Position numbers and translations under genes: made by a program. Shown here piece by piece: positions 19,093 through 27,669 of a stretch of 64,000 bases of DNA. The notes beneath the pieces were generated by a model. The model did not search any database, was not told the origin of the DNA, and worked only from the letters and a program-made list of their open reading frames with translations. Numbering within the stretch: the first letter of the stretch is position 1; each line of letters starts with the position of its first letter. The stretch is from the NCBI RefSeq assembly GCF_033097365.1, contig NZ_AP028461.1:9885501-9949500 (forward strand), written 5' to 3'. The stretch comes from Actinoplanes sichuanensis. Lineage in GTDB: Bacteria > Actinomycetota > Actinomycetes > Mycobacteriales > Micromonosporaceae.

Positions 19093-19640
19093 GCCGGTTC
19101 CCAGTCGATACCGTCGACCAGCCAGGCGCCGTCCGGCGCCACCAGCCGAAGTCCCAACTTCCCGTTATCCATGGTCACGGTCGCGTTGACCAGTGAGTCG
19201 CTGACCGCGGCCAGGGTGGGCTTGCCGACGACCCGATCGGCCGGAACCGCGGCGGGATCCACCCCACGCAATTGTTCGGTCAGGTTCTGCGTGGCGTTCG
19301 GCTGGAGCCGGCTCAGCCACTTCTTCGCGGTGATGTCGCTGTGGTCGACCCAGGCGGAGGCGAACGCATACGCCACCGCCTCCGGCTGTGCCCGGCCCGG
19401 TTTGGTCTTCGGGGTGGGCGGCGGATCAGACGAGGCGACACTGTCGTTGTCCGACGGGTCGATACTGATCGCAGGTGCCGGGCTGCTCTTTCCCAGAGGT
19501 GCGGCGGCCTGCCCGTCCGAGAAAAGGCGCCCGATGCCGACGACCGCGAGCACGATCGCGCCGAGCACGATGGCGACTCCCCAACGGGACCGAAAGATCC
19601 CGTTGAGGGTGCGTGTGATCAGCCCGGACATGTCATTCAC
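19089..19640 (-). CDS. VirB8/TcpC-like single-pass membrane protein of the T4SS-like operon
   Basis: 183 residues. One N-terminal helix (WGVAIVLGAIVLAVVGIG), a proline/serine/aspartate-rich linker, then a ~95-residue outer domain starting EAVAYAFASAWVDHSD and ending AWLVDGIDWEPA. A short-helix N-terminus with an NTF2-like exterior is the layout of VirB8 and of TcpC in Gram-positive conjugation systems; homology itself is not shown here. The gene is coupled by 4-bp overlaps to the VirB6-like gene upstream and the M23 enzyme downstream. Confidence 0.65.
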   Translation of the reverse strand: MNDMSGLITRTLNGIFRSRWGVAIVLGAIVLAVVGIGRLFSDGQAAAPLGKSSPAPAISIDPSDNDSVASSDPPPTPKTKPGRAQPEAVAYAFASAWVDHSDITAKKWLSRLQPNATQNLTEQLRGVDPAAVPADRVVGKPTLAAVSDSLVNATVTMDNGKLGLRLVAPDGAWLVDGIDWEPA

Positions 19641-21565
19641 CGGGCCTCGGAGCGCACCCGCGGGCTGGCCGGTTCTTCGCTTGTCGCCCCGGTCTCGGGC
19701 CGGTAGATCGAATACGAGGTCGGCCGCTCGGACACATCCGGCTCGGTCCAGTCGGAGCTACCACGCGTCCGGGCCGATTTGGCCTGGCCCTTTCCGGAGG
19801 TCACCGGGACAGGCTCGTTGTCACGCACGGTCTCGTTGCCGTCCGGCCGGGTCGGCGTGGCGACCGGAACGACCTCTGCCTCGCGGCGCGGCGCCGTCGA
19901 GGAGTCCTCGAGGCGTGCCTCCGGACGGAGGTTGCGCTGTTCGACAGGGCCCTTGCCGAAGGTCGGTTCACGGGTGCCACCGCCTTCGGCGACCTCCAGC
20001 TTCGCGGCCTCACGCATGTCGCGGAAGAACCGCCGGTGCCAGGACCCGCCGGAGGCGATGGTGGCGGCGCCGTCCTTGCCGCCGAGCTGGGTGATTCGAC
20101 GGTACGGCCGGAGCAGCAGCCATCCGACCACCCCGCAGAGCCAGACCAGCACCACCTGGAGCCAGCCGGCCAGCCCGGCTGTGTTCATGATCAGGTCGAC
20201 CGCGAACAGGTAGATCGCTGCACCGGTGCCGAAGATGGCGATGTTGAAGACCGCCGCGACCACCGCGTTGCCCAGCCGCCTGACTCCGCCGCTCGCGGGT
20301 CGCAGTAGGCCGATGGTGCCCAGGATCGGCGCCGCGATGACCGCCCAGCGGAAGACCAGGAAGCCGAGGAGGACGAGCAGGGATGCGGTGATGTCGAACA
20401 TCGCGTACATGAACGCCGCCAGCATCGCGATGAAACCGGCTCCGACCCGCTCCATCCCCTTGGAGCCCTGAAGGTATTCGTAGGCCTCCGGGTCCTCGGC
20501 CTTGATCTGCTCGGCGACCTTCTTCCACTGGGTCTGCTTGAGGTCGATCAGGGGCTGGCGCGCGTCGGTGATCTGGCGGATCTGCTGGACCTCGTCCCAG
20601 CTGAAGGACCGTGCGTCGTAGAGAGCCTGACCGTACTTCTTGGCGGTCTCGCTGTCGGCGGAGCCGAGGACTCCACGCAGCCAGTTCCGGTAGAGCATGG
20701 TCTCGGTCGCGGTGTCGCTGGCGCGCACCGCGGGCGGTCGGTTGTCCTCGCAGGCCTCCGGCCCGAGGGCGCACTTGCCGACCTGCTCCTTGGGCTGTGG
20801 CCCCACCGCGTCGTGGACGACGCTGAGTGAGGTGATCAGGCTCTCATCGGCGATCTTGGCGGACTGCACCGGCCACGCCGCGATGGCCGTGACCACGACC
20901 ATGATGAAGATCGCCCACCCTGCCGTGGTCGTCGCGGCGCCCATCTCCGCCTGCCGGGATCGCCACAGCAGGTAAAGGCCGACCACGGCGAGGGTGATCA
21001 CACCGAAGACGGTGAACACCTTCTGGTAGACGGCCTTGGTGGCCTGGTCGACCAGCGGGTCGGCCCAGCCCCAGAGGGTCTCCGGGTTCCAGGCGCGTTC
21101 CCGGAGCGCGTTCGAGGCCCCGATGACCGCAGTGGCGATCATGAATTCACCGTTGGCGATGGTGGTCTCGAACTTCTGATCCGCGTCGACGATGGTCGAC
21201 GCGCAACCACCCTCCAGGTCATAGGTGACGAAGTTGTAGCCGGCATAGCCGTAGTCGCTGTAGAGGCCGGGGAAGCTGTTCTTAGTGGACGACGCGGGCC
21301 GCTCGGCGAACCAGCCGGCGAGGCCGGAGTCGGGGGTGCCCGGTGTCGGCGGGTTGAGACAGTCGACGCGGGTGTCGACCACCTCGGCGAGTCGGTCGAC
21401 GCAGGCTTTGAAGTCGGACTGCCACTCCTCGACGCTGCAGGCGCCGCCGGGCACCTGAGCCCGCGGCCCGGCCACCGCCGCCCCCGGAGTGGCGACCGCC
21501 CACGCTATCGACGCCACCGCCAGCACGAGCAACGCCGTGAGAAACGCCAGCCCCCGCCGCACCAT
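19637..21565 (-). CDS. VirB6/TrbL-like polytopic membrane protein
   Basis: 642 residues. A signal peptide (LAFLTALLVLAVASIAWAVA) precedes a Cys-containing outer domain of about 160 residues. About seven membrane helices follow (VFGVITLAVVGLYLLW, AIFIMVVVTAIAAW, GAGFIAMLAAFMYAMF, ITASLLVLLGFLVFRW, VVAAVFNIAIFGTGAAIYLFAV and others) and then a ~140-residue hydrophilic cytoplasmic tail. This is the architecture of VirB6/TrbL-type channel subunits in Gram-positive T4SS. A cluster of acidic and arginine residues sits between the second and third helices. One nt separates it from the VirB4-like ATPase gene. Confidence 0.75.
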   Translation of the reverse strand: MVRRGLAFLTALLVLAVASIAWAVATPGAAVAGPRAQVPGGACSVEEWQSDFKACVDRLAEVVDTRVDCLNPPTPGTPDSGLAGWFAERPASSTKNSFPGLYSDYGYAGYNFVTYDLEGGCASTIVDADQKFETTIANGEFMIATAVIGASNALRERAWNPETLWGWADPLVDQATKAVYQKVFTVFGVITLAVVGLYLLWRSRQAEMGAATTTAGWAIFIMVVVTAIAAWPVQSAKIADESLITSLSVVHDAVGPQPKEQVGKCALGPEACEDNRPPAVRASDTATETMLYRNWLRGVLGSADSETAKKYGQALYDARSFSWDEVQQIRQITDARQPLIDLKQTQWKKVAEQIKAEDPEAYEYLQGSKGMERVGAGFIAMLAAFMYAMFDITASLLVLLGFLVFRWAVIAAPILGTIGLLRPASGGVRRLGNAVVAAVFNIAIFGTGAAIYLFAVDLIMNTAGLAGWLQVVLVWLCGVVGWLLLRPYRRITQLGGKDGAATIASGGSWHRRFFRDMREAAKLEVAEGGGTREPTFGKGPVEQRNLRPEARLEDSSTAPRREAEVVPVATPTRPDGNETVRDNEPVPVTSGKGQAKSARTRGSSDWTEPDVSERPTSYSIYRPETGATSEEPASPRVRSEAR

Positions 21566-21566
21566 C

Positions 21567-24500
21567 TCAAACCTCCAGGTCGGACGGAAGTGGCACTGCC
21601 GTCGGCGGCGCCACGCCCGGTGTCGTGTCCAGGTGTTCGAGCAGTCCGTCGACGTACGACACGTCGACGCGCACCTTCTGGACCCGGCCGTCCACGTCCC
21701 GCATCACGAACTCTCGGAAGCCGAGTCGGTGCTGGGAGGCGGAGTCGACCTGGGAGAGGGACGCGAGCGTCGCCTCGTACCCGTCGTGGACGGGCACCCG
21801 CAGCAGCCGCAGGGCCTCGGAGGCGATCTCCTGGTCCTCGGCGATCCGGCCGACGAAGACGGTGGAGACCAGGTTCTGGACGTCGAGGCCGAGGATGTCG
21901 CGCGGGTTCTGGGAGGCCACCAGGGCCGCCAGGTTCCATTTACGGGAGTCACGGGCGAGCCGGACGAGGAAGGACCGACCGGAGCGCCAGCCCTCCATGA
22001 AGTGGGCCTCGTCCAGGCCGACCATCTTGCGGGACGACATCGAGCCGCCGTAGCAGCGTCGGACCGCGAGCCGGTGTGCGGTGTGCAGCATCGGCAGGGC
22101 CAGGGATTCCTCGGCCGACCAGTACTCCCGCTCGATCTTGAGGTCGGGCAGTCGCAGGCCGGCCATGGTGATGACGGTGAGAGCCGCGTCGGCGCCGAGC
22201 AGGTGCTGCGGCGGGTGACCGAAGAAGAGCAGCGCCAGTGGCATCTCGGCGGTGTCGAGGAGCAGGTTGGCGAGTTCCTTGCCCTCGTCGTCGTCCAGGG
22301 CCTGGAGGGTACGCACCACGTCGTCCAGGGTGGACGTCTCCTCGGCCGGCACCTGCCGCACCGCGTGGCGCAGCAGGGTGGCGGTGGACGCCTCCTTGGC
22401 GACCTGCGGTGGCACCAGCATCGAGCAGATGTCCTGCACGAGCATCCGGCGTTCGGCCCGGGCGTTGGAGACCGCGATCTCGTACTCCCGGTCGCCGGCC
22501 GGACCGGTCGGGAACTCGGACCGGACCGGCGTCGGGATGAGCGAGTACGGCGCGAGCGTCCCCTGCTCGGAGCCGGTCAGGTTGAGCACCCGGCTGTACG
22601 GCCGCAGCTCGGGCATCTGGCAGAGACGGGCGAGCGGGCCGGACGGGTCGAGCAGGGTCACCTGGACGCCACGGCGGGCGTTGAGGTATCCGAGCGCACC
22701 CATCAGGGTCGACTTGCCACCACCGGGCTCGGCCACGAACACGCCCAGCCCGGAGCGCTCGCGCACCTCCATCGGGAAGTGCAGGTCGAGGAAGACCGGC
22801 CGCCGGCAGGTGCCCGCGGTCCGCCCGATCAGGTCACCGCGCCGGTCACCGACCGTGGACGCCGCCTGGGGCAGAGCCGCGGCCAGCAGTTTCACCGGCA
22901 TCCGGCGGACGTAACCGGTGTTGGCGATCGGCTCACCCGGGATGAACTCGCGGGCCAGCTGATCCTGGTTCTTCGGGTGCTGCAGGGAGATCCGCAGTTC
23001 CCGGGAGTAGAGCTGGATGAGCCGCCGGGCGCGTTCCAGGCACTCCTCCCGGGTGGCGCCGCCGACCGCGATCCGGTGCCAGCCGTGCGCACGGGCCGAG
23101 TCGGTGGGCAGGCCGGTGGTCATCTCGTCACCGATCACGAGGGCCCGCTTGGCGAGGCGCTCCAGCTCGGGCGGTGCGTCGATGCCGTGCTCGGCGTAGT
23201 CGAGCTGCTGGGACCGGATCATCCGGAGCCGGTGTTCGAGGTTTTTGAACGAGCCGGTGGCGCCGAGGATGTCGATCCGGGAGGAGAGTTCCATCGGCCA
23301 CGGGAGCCGCTCGTGGAAGTGCATCCACGGCTCGTGCTTCTCCGGGATCTCCAGCGGCTCCATCCGGCCGACGGAGAGGACGGCGACGTGCCGTTCCTCG
23401 CCGGTCATCCGGTTGACGAGTTTCACGGTCGAGCCGTACGGCGTCCGGTACCGCTCGACGGCCTCGGTGAGCGCCAGCAGGTCGCCGGTCTCCCAGTGCC
23501 CGTTGGTGACCGGGGAGAGCAGCCCGGGCGGGGCCATGCCGAGGGCCACCGACCGGTAGAGCAGCCACTCCAGCTCCTGCGGGGTGACCCGCCGGCCGCG
23601 CATGCCGAACGCGTTGAGCACCTCGTCGAACTGCTCGACGGTGCGGCCGAGCTTGCGGCGTTCACCGTCGGAGGTGCCCTTGCCGAAGGCGCGCAGGATC
23701 CGCTCGGTGAACGTGTCACCGAGCGAGCGCCTGGCGAACGTCACGCCGAGGAACGTCTGCCCCTCGGCGTGGTTGACCGAGAGCAGGTGTCGCTGGGCCG
23801 CGACCAGGTGGTCGGACCAGGAGGTGGCGCCGTGCACGTCGGCCAGCGGCCGGGGGGTGAACGAGTCGACCGTGCGGGCCCACTCGTCGGCCGGGAAGGG
23901 CCGGGTGGTGCGCCGCAGGTGCAGGCGGAAACCGGCCAGGCCCGCATACTGCTCGGAGATGGCGCTGAGCAGCGCCTCCCGCTCGGCGTCGGGCCGGAAC
24001 GCCCAGCGCACCTCGGGCAGGTAATACCAGGCGGTGACGGTGCTCTGGGTGAAGGTCAGGTGCCCGGCGATCTCACTGATGGCCAGCTCGACGGACGGGT
24101 CGCGGTCGTTGAACTTGAGCTTCTGCGGCCGCAACGGGGCCGCTTTCGGCTCCTTCTTCTCCTTGCGCTTGGCCGGCGCCTTCTCCGGGCGACGGGCCGG
24201 GGCCCGCTCCGGCGGTGCGACCGGCAGGGGTGGGGCGGCGGCCGGCACCGGGAGCGGCACCGGCGACTGGATCGGCGCGGGCTGCTGCCAGAGGGCCGGC
24301 GGCTGGGCGGCGGTAGCCTGGACCGCGGGCGGCGGCGGCCACTCCTCGAAGTCGCTCCACTCGTCGTCGTCCGGGAGGACGGAATCCGGGACGACCGAGT
24401 CGGGGACAACCGAATCCGGGCGAACTGAATCCCGGCGGACCGGATCCGGCCGAACTGGATCCGGCCGAACTGGATCCGGGCGGACCGGATCCGGCCGAAT

Positions 24501-24848
24501 CGGATCCGGGCGGACCGAGTCCGGGGCGACCGCATGACCGTTCGTCGGGCGAGGTTCCAAAGCCGGAAGAGGCACCGGATCACTCGTCCGGGGAACAGCC
24601 GCTCCACCGAACAGGTCCAGGAACGGCGAGTCGATGTCCATACTGGAGTCGACGGCGGAAGCACGCGGCCGAACCGGTTGCGGGGCCTGGAAGACGCCCA
24701 CTCCACCGTGGCCGGGGGCGGCGACGAGCTCGTCCGCTTCGTCGAGCGAATCAGGCGAAGAGTAGTGGTCCGAGCGCACACCGTTACTCTGCCTGCCCGG
24801 GGACGAGGCGTCCGCCCGGGGATGCCCGTGCGGATACGTTTCGGTCAT
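21567..24848 (-). CDS. VirB4/TraE-like T4SS ATPase
   Basis: 1093 residues. The C-terminal half is a VirB4-type motor: Walker A EPGGGKST (Lys about 712) within GVFVAEPGGGKSTLMGALGY, Walker B-like MVGLDEAHFMEG, and SQNPRDILGLDVQNL, a sensor-like stretch typical of VirB4 and conjugation ATPases. The middle region (about 230-650) matches the CagE/TrbE/VirB-type N-domain. The first ~200 residues are proline-rich and carry pentapeptide repeats. It would energise substrate transfer or pilus assembly at the inner membrane. It is the largest gene of the operon and the best single argument for a T4SS-like machine. Confidence 0.88.
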   Translation of the reverse strand: MTETYPHGHPRADASSPGRQSNGVRSDHYSSPDSLDEADELVAAPGHGGVGVFQAPQPVRPRASAVDSSMDIDSPFLDLFGGAAVPRTSDPVPLPALEPRPTNGHAVAPDSVRPDPIRPDPVRPDPVRPDPVRPDPVRRDSVRPDSVVPDSVVPDSVLPDDDEWSDFEEWPPPPAVQATAAQPPALWQQPAPIQSPVPLPVPAAAPPLPVAPPERAPARRPEKAPAKRKEKKEPKAAPLRPQKLKFNDRDPSVELAISEIAGHLTFTQSTVTAWYYLPEVRWAFRPDAEREALLSAISEQYAGLAGFRLHLRRTTRPFPADEWARTVDSFTPRPLADVHGATSWSDHLVAAQRHLLSVNHAEGQTFLGVTFARRSLGDTFTERILRAFGKGTSDGERRKLGRTVEQFDEVLNAFGMRGRRVTPQELEWLLYRSVALGMAPPGLLSPVTNGHWETGDLLALTEAVERYRTPYGSTVKLVNRMTGEERHVAVLSVGRMEPLEIPEKHEPWMHFHERLPWPMELSSRIDILGATGSFKNLEHRLRMIRSQQLDYAEHGIDAPPELERLAKRALVIGDEMTTGLPTDSARAHGWHRIAVGGATREECLERARRLIQLYSRELRISLQHPKNQDQLAREFIPGEPIANTGYVRRMPVKLLAAALPQAASTVGDRRGDLIGRTAGTCRRPVFLDLHFPMEVRERSGLGVFVAEPGGGKSTLMGALGYLNARRGVQVTLLDPSGPLARLCQMPELRPYSRVLNLTGSEQGTLAPYSLIPTPVRSEFPTGPAGDREYEIAVSNARAERRMLVQDICSMLVPPQVAKEASTATLLRHAVRQVPAEETSTLDDVVRTLQALDDDEGKELANLLLDTAEMPLALLFFGHPPQHLLGADAALTVITMAGLRLPDLKIEREYWSAEESLALPMLHTAHRLAVRRCYGGSMSSRKMVGLDEAHFMEGWRSGRSFLVRLARDSRKWNLAALVASQNPRDILGLDVQNLVSTVFVGRIAEDQEIASEALRLLRVPVHDGYEATLASLSQVDSASQHRLGFREFVMRDVDGRVQKVRVDVSYVDGLLEHLDTTPGVAPPTAVPLPSDLEV
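24369..24524 (-). repeat. 15-bp coding repeat encoding (P/R)-D-(P/S)-(V/I)-(R/V/L) pentapeptides
   Basis: About ten consecutive 15-bp units within the VirB4-like gene (residues 109-160) encode PDPVR, PDSVR and PDSVV variants. The units are near-identical at the DNA level around the ggatccggc core. The encoded segment should be extended and charged. Confidence 0.92.
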
Positions 24849-24885
24849 GCGTGGACCTCACGTGCGCGGACGACCTGGCAACTGG

Positions 24886-25248
24886 TCATACCAACTCCTC
24901 CCGGACCCGGATGCGAGTGGCGACAAGCCTGGGATCGCGTTGCTCGACGGCGGGCTCGCGGGTGCGGCGCCAGTCGGTGAGCGCGGTGCGGATGACGACA
25001 CGGGCCGGCCGGTCCGGGTCGACATGCCGGAACACATACGACGTCGACACCATGGCCAGGGCTATCTCCCAGGCCGGGAACGGGTCGAAGTCGAGTGTGA
25101 GCGCATAGTGGATGGCCATGAAGAGCGGCACCAGGACCACGAACATCCCGTACTGCGCGTAGGGCAGATGGACGGGCAGTGTGTAGCCGGGCGGGCCGAG
25201 GTAGACCAGGCGCGCCCGGTAGATGTCGTCGTCGGTCCGGAGCCGCAT
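24886..25248 (-). CDS. PrgI/VirB3-like membrane protein of the T4SS-like operon
   Basis: 120 residues. Two adjacent helices (QYGMFVVLVPLFMAIHYALTL and FPAWEIALAMVSTSYVF) follow a ~30-residue N-terminus, and a basic C-terminal region starts RHVDPDRPARVVIRTALTDWRR. Small two-helix proteins of this layout (PrgI/VirB3) are encoded directly upstream of VirB4 in many Gram-positive T4SS loci, as here. The start lies 1 nt after the stop of the pilin-like gene. The family call relies on layout and position. Confidence 0.65.
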   Translation of the reverse strand: MRLRTDDDIYRARLVYLGPPGYTLPVHLPYAQYGMFVVLVPLFMAIHYALTLDFDPFPAWEIALAMVSTSYVFRHVDPDRPARVVIRTALTDWRRTREPAVEQRDPRLVATRIRVREELV

Positions 25249-25249
25249 C

Positions 25250-25513
25250 TCAGTTGAAGATCAGGTCGATGATCGACTCGCCGACGAAGAACAGTGTCGC
25301 GGCGCCGGCGATGAACGCCAGGCCCACGATCGCGATCGCCGAGCTGGTGAGGACCTTCGAGATCTCGCCCTTGCTGGCCCGGCCGATGAAGATGACGCCG
25401 AGCACGGCGAGCAGGATCGGAGCGATGTTGCTCGCGAAGAAGGTGACGATGCCTTCGGTGTTGATTTTGCCTGCCGGCTCGGCCGCCAGGATCAGGAACT
25501 CGGTGGCGATCAT
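25250..25513 (-). CDS. VirB2/TrbC-like small two-helix membrane protein, first gene of the T4SS-like operon
   Basis: 87 residues from ATG 25513, chosen because gggagg lies 7 nt upstream. The longer frame to 25576 lacks such a site. A short outer N-terminus (INTEGIVTFFASN) is followed by two hydrophobic helices (IAPILLAVLGVIFIG and AIAIVGLAFIAGAATLFFVG) separated by a charged loop (RASKGEISKVL). That is the size and topology of VirB2/TrbC pilin-like subunits. It opens the operon, with about 290 bp separating it from divergent folP. Confidence 0.65.
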   Translation of the reverse strand: MIATEFLILAAEPAGKINTEGIVTFFASNIAPILLAVLGVIFIGRASKGEISKVLTSSAIAIVGLAFIAGAATLFFVGESIIDLIFN

Positions 25514-25794
25514 CGGTAAACCTCCCGGTGTCCGTGGGGGGTACGGACACGCTGCAGTTGTGAAGCCGTACGGCAACGCCCATATGGTGCTACCTCTGAC
25601 TCACCGCGTCGAGTGAGCCTTTCGGGCACTGCCATGCTCGTCTCTGCTCTCTTCGGTCACTTCATGATGCCCAGATCCGAAGAGTACGGCCCGTACTTGC
25701 GAGCAACAAGCGCCCGTTTCGTTACCCAAGGTGAAGGAGTGCGTGAATCACAGTCACATGGCATCGTACGCCTGTTCGAATCACCGCTGCCCCG

Positions 25795-25800
25795 TACCCT
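25795..25800 (+). promoter_or_regulatory. -10 hexamer TACCCT of a leaderless folP promoter
   Basis: TACCCT ends exactly 6 nt before the GTG start at 25807 and no ribosome-binding site is visible. folP therefore seems to have its own promoter, which fits its separation from folE by the secretion genes. Confidence 0.6.
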
Positions 25801-25806
25801 TCACCT

Positions 25807-26688
25807 GTGTCCAATTCGCCGACAGACGCGCAGCTCACGGGGGCTGACCTGCTACGTGTGGATCACCCGGTCGTGATGGGTGTCCTCAACGTGACGCCGG
25901 ACTCTTTCTCTGACGGTGGTAGATACACCGACGTCGACGCCGCGGTTCAGCACGGCGTCAGCCTTTTTCACGAGGGCGCGCACGTCATCGACGTGGGTGG
26001 CGAGTCCACCCGGCCGGGCGCCGAGCGGGTCGACGCGGAAACCGAGATCGCCCGGGTGGTGCCGGTGATCGAGAGGTTGTTCGCCCAGGGCGTACCGGTA
26101 AGTATCGACACCACTCGTGCGGCGGTCGCCGAGGCGGCGCTGGCGGCCGGCGCCGCGGTGATCAACGACGTCTCCGGCGGCCTCGCCGACCCCGGCATGG
26201 CGTCCGTCGCCGCCGCGGCCGGCTGCCCCTGGATCCTCATGCACTGGCGCGGCCACTCCCGCGACATGCAGAGTCTCGCCGTCTATCACGACGTGGTGGC
26301 CGAGGTCCGCGACGAGTTGCGGGCCCGCGCCGACGCGGCGATCGCGGCCGGCGTCGACCCGAGCATGATCGTCCTCGACCCGGGCATCGGCTTCGCCAAA
26401 CAGGCCGAGCACAACTGGGCGCTCAGCGCGAACCTCGGCGTAATCATCGGTCTCGGTTTCCCGGTCCTCTTCGCGGCCAGCCGCAAGACCTATCTGGGCC
26501 GGCTGCTGGCCGGTCCGGACGGCACGCCGCGTCCGGTCGACGGCCGCGAGGCGGCCACCCTCGCCACCTCTCTACTCGCGGTCGCCTCCGGCGCCTGGGG
26601 CGTCCGCGTCCACGAGGTCGGTGCGACAGCCGACGCCCTCGCCGTCTGGCGGGCGACGGGTTCACCCCATTTCCGGGGTACGCCGTGA
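25807..26688 (+). CDS. folP: Dihydropteroate synthase
   Basis: 293 residues. It condenses p-aminobenzoate with dihydropterin pyrophosphate to dihydropteroate and is the sulfonamide target. Signatures: VMGVLNVTPDSFSDGG, the loop VGGESTRPGAERV, INDVSGG, and ASRKTYLGRLL near the C-terminus. GTG 25807 fits a leaderless transcript. folB follows after about 97 bp that hold no gene but end in a ggggag ribosome-binding site. folP, folB and folK form one operon, whereas folE is 14.7 kb upstream. Confidence 0.97.
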   Translation: MSNSPTDAQLTGADLLRVDHPVVMGVLNVTPDSFSDGGRYTDVDAAVQHGVSLFHEGAHVIDVGGESTRPGAERVDAETEIARVVPVIERLFAQGVPVSIDTTRAAVAEAALAAGAAVINDVSGGLADPGMASVAAAAGCPWILMHWRGHSRDMQSLAVYHDVVAEVRDELRARADAAIAAGVDPSMIVLDPGIGFAKQAEHNWALSANLGVIIGLGFPVLFAASRKTYLGRLLAGPDGTPRPVDGREAATLATSLLAVASGAWGVRVHEVGATADALAVWRATGSPHFRGTP

Positions 26689-26785
26689 GCCGCCCCCGAC
26701 CGCAACCCACCCCTCCCGCCCGACCGGGTCCGCCACGCGCGACCACGACCCTCGGCCGGACGAACCACGCCCACGGGGAGAAGAG

Positions 26786-27148
26786 ATGACCGGACGGATC
26801 ACGCTGACCGGCCTGCGGGCCCGGGGCAATCACGGGGTCTACGACTTCGAACGCGAGCAGGGCCAGGACTTCGTAGTGGACGTCACGCTGGACCTGGACC
26901 TGGGCCCGGCCGCCCGCAGCGACGACGTCACCGACACCGTTCACTACGGCGAACTGGCCACCGCCCTGGTCGGCGTCCTCACCGGTGAGCCGGTCAACCT
27001 GCTGGAGCGCCTGGCCGACCGCCTCCTGGCCGTCTGCCTGGCCGACGAGCGGGTCGAGTCGGCCGAGGTCACCGTGCACAAGCCGCAGGCCCCGATCCCG
27101 CACGAGTTCGCCGACGTGGCGGTCACGCTGCGCCGCAGCCGGTCATGA
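26786..27148 (+). CDS. folB: Dihydroneopterin aldolase
   Basis: 120 residues. It cleaves 7,8-dihydroneopterin to 6-hydroxymethyl-dihydropterin and glycolaldehyde. The family pattern LTGLRARGNHGVYDFEREQGQDFVVD is complete and is followed by DTVHYGEL and the conserved VNLLERLADRLL. ATG 26786 has ggggagaag immediately upstream and gives the normal family length. The stop overlaps the folK start by ATGA. Confidence 0.96.
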   Translation: MTGRITLTGLRARGNHGVYDFEREQGQDFVVDVTLDLDLGPAARSDDVTDTVHYGELATALVGVLTGEPVNLLERLADRLLAVCLADERVESAEVTVHKPQAPIPHEFADVAVTLRRSRS

Positions 27149-27669
27149 CGACGGCTGTCCTGTCGATCGGGAGCAACCTCGGCGACTCCCTCGCTCACCT
27201 GCGGGCCGTGGTGGAAAGGCTGGGCTCGGCTGTCGTTCGGGTCTCCGGGGTCTATCAGACGCCACCGTGGGGAGACAGCGCGCAACCGCCGTACCTCAAT
27301 GCCGTGGTGTTGACCGACGATCGGACCGCGACCGCCCGGGATTGGCTGACCCGCGCCCAGGCGTGCGAGACGGCCCGGGGTCGCGTCCGCGACCCGGACC
27401 GGCGATTCGGGCCGCGCACCCTCGATGTGGACGTCATCGCCGTCTGGGACGACGGCGTGCCGGTGATCGACGACGATCCCGAGCTGACCCTGCCGCACCC
27501 GCGCGCCCACCTGCGGGCGTTCGTGCTGGTGCCGTGGCATGCCGTACGGCCGGCCGCGGAGCTGCCCGGGCACGGCCCGATCGCCGCGCTGCTGGCCACG
27601 CCCGAGGTGGCGGCCGACGTCGCCGGTGTCACGCTCCGTCCCGAACTGTCGTTAGAGTCGATGGAGTGA
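27145..27669 (+). CDS. folK: 6-hydroxymethyl-7,8-dihydropterin pyrophosphokinase
   Basis: 174 residues. It transfers pyrophosphate from ATP to hydroxymethyl-dihydropterin, supplying folP. Signatures: SIGSNLGDSLAHL at the N-terminus, then YQTPPWGDSAQPPYLNAV, and the family motif FGPRTLDVDVI with catalytic aspartates. ATG 27145 overlaps the folB stop. The gene ends by GTGA overlap with the DUF3180 gene, so translation of all three is coupled. Confidence 0.96.
   Translation: MTTAVLSIGSNLGDSLAHLRAVVERLGSAVVRVSGVYQTPPWGDSAQPPYLNAVVLTDDRTATARDWLTRAQACETARGRVRDPDRRFGPRTLDVDVIAVWDDGVPVIDDDPELTLPHPRAHLRAFVLVPWHAVRPAAELPGHGPIAALLATPEVAADVAGVTLRPELSLESME

Noticed and set aside
24369..24524. Regular repeats considered as a CRISPR array
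   Set aside because: Units are 15 bp with no spacers and keep a coding frame, so they are a coding tandem repeat.
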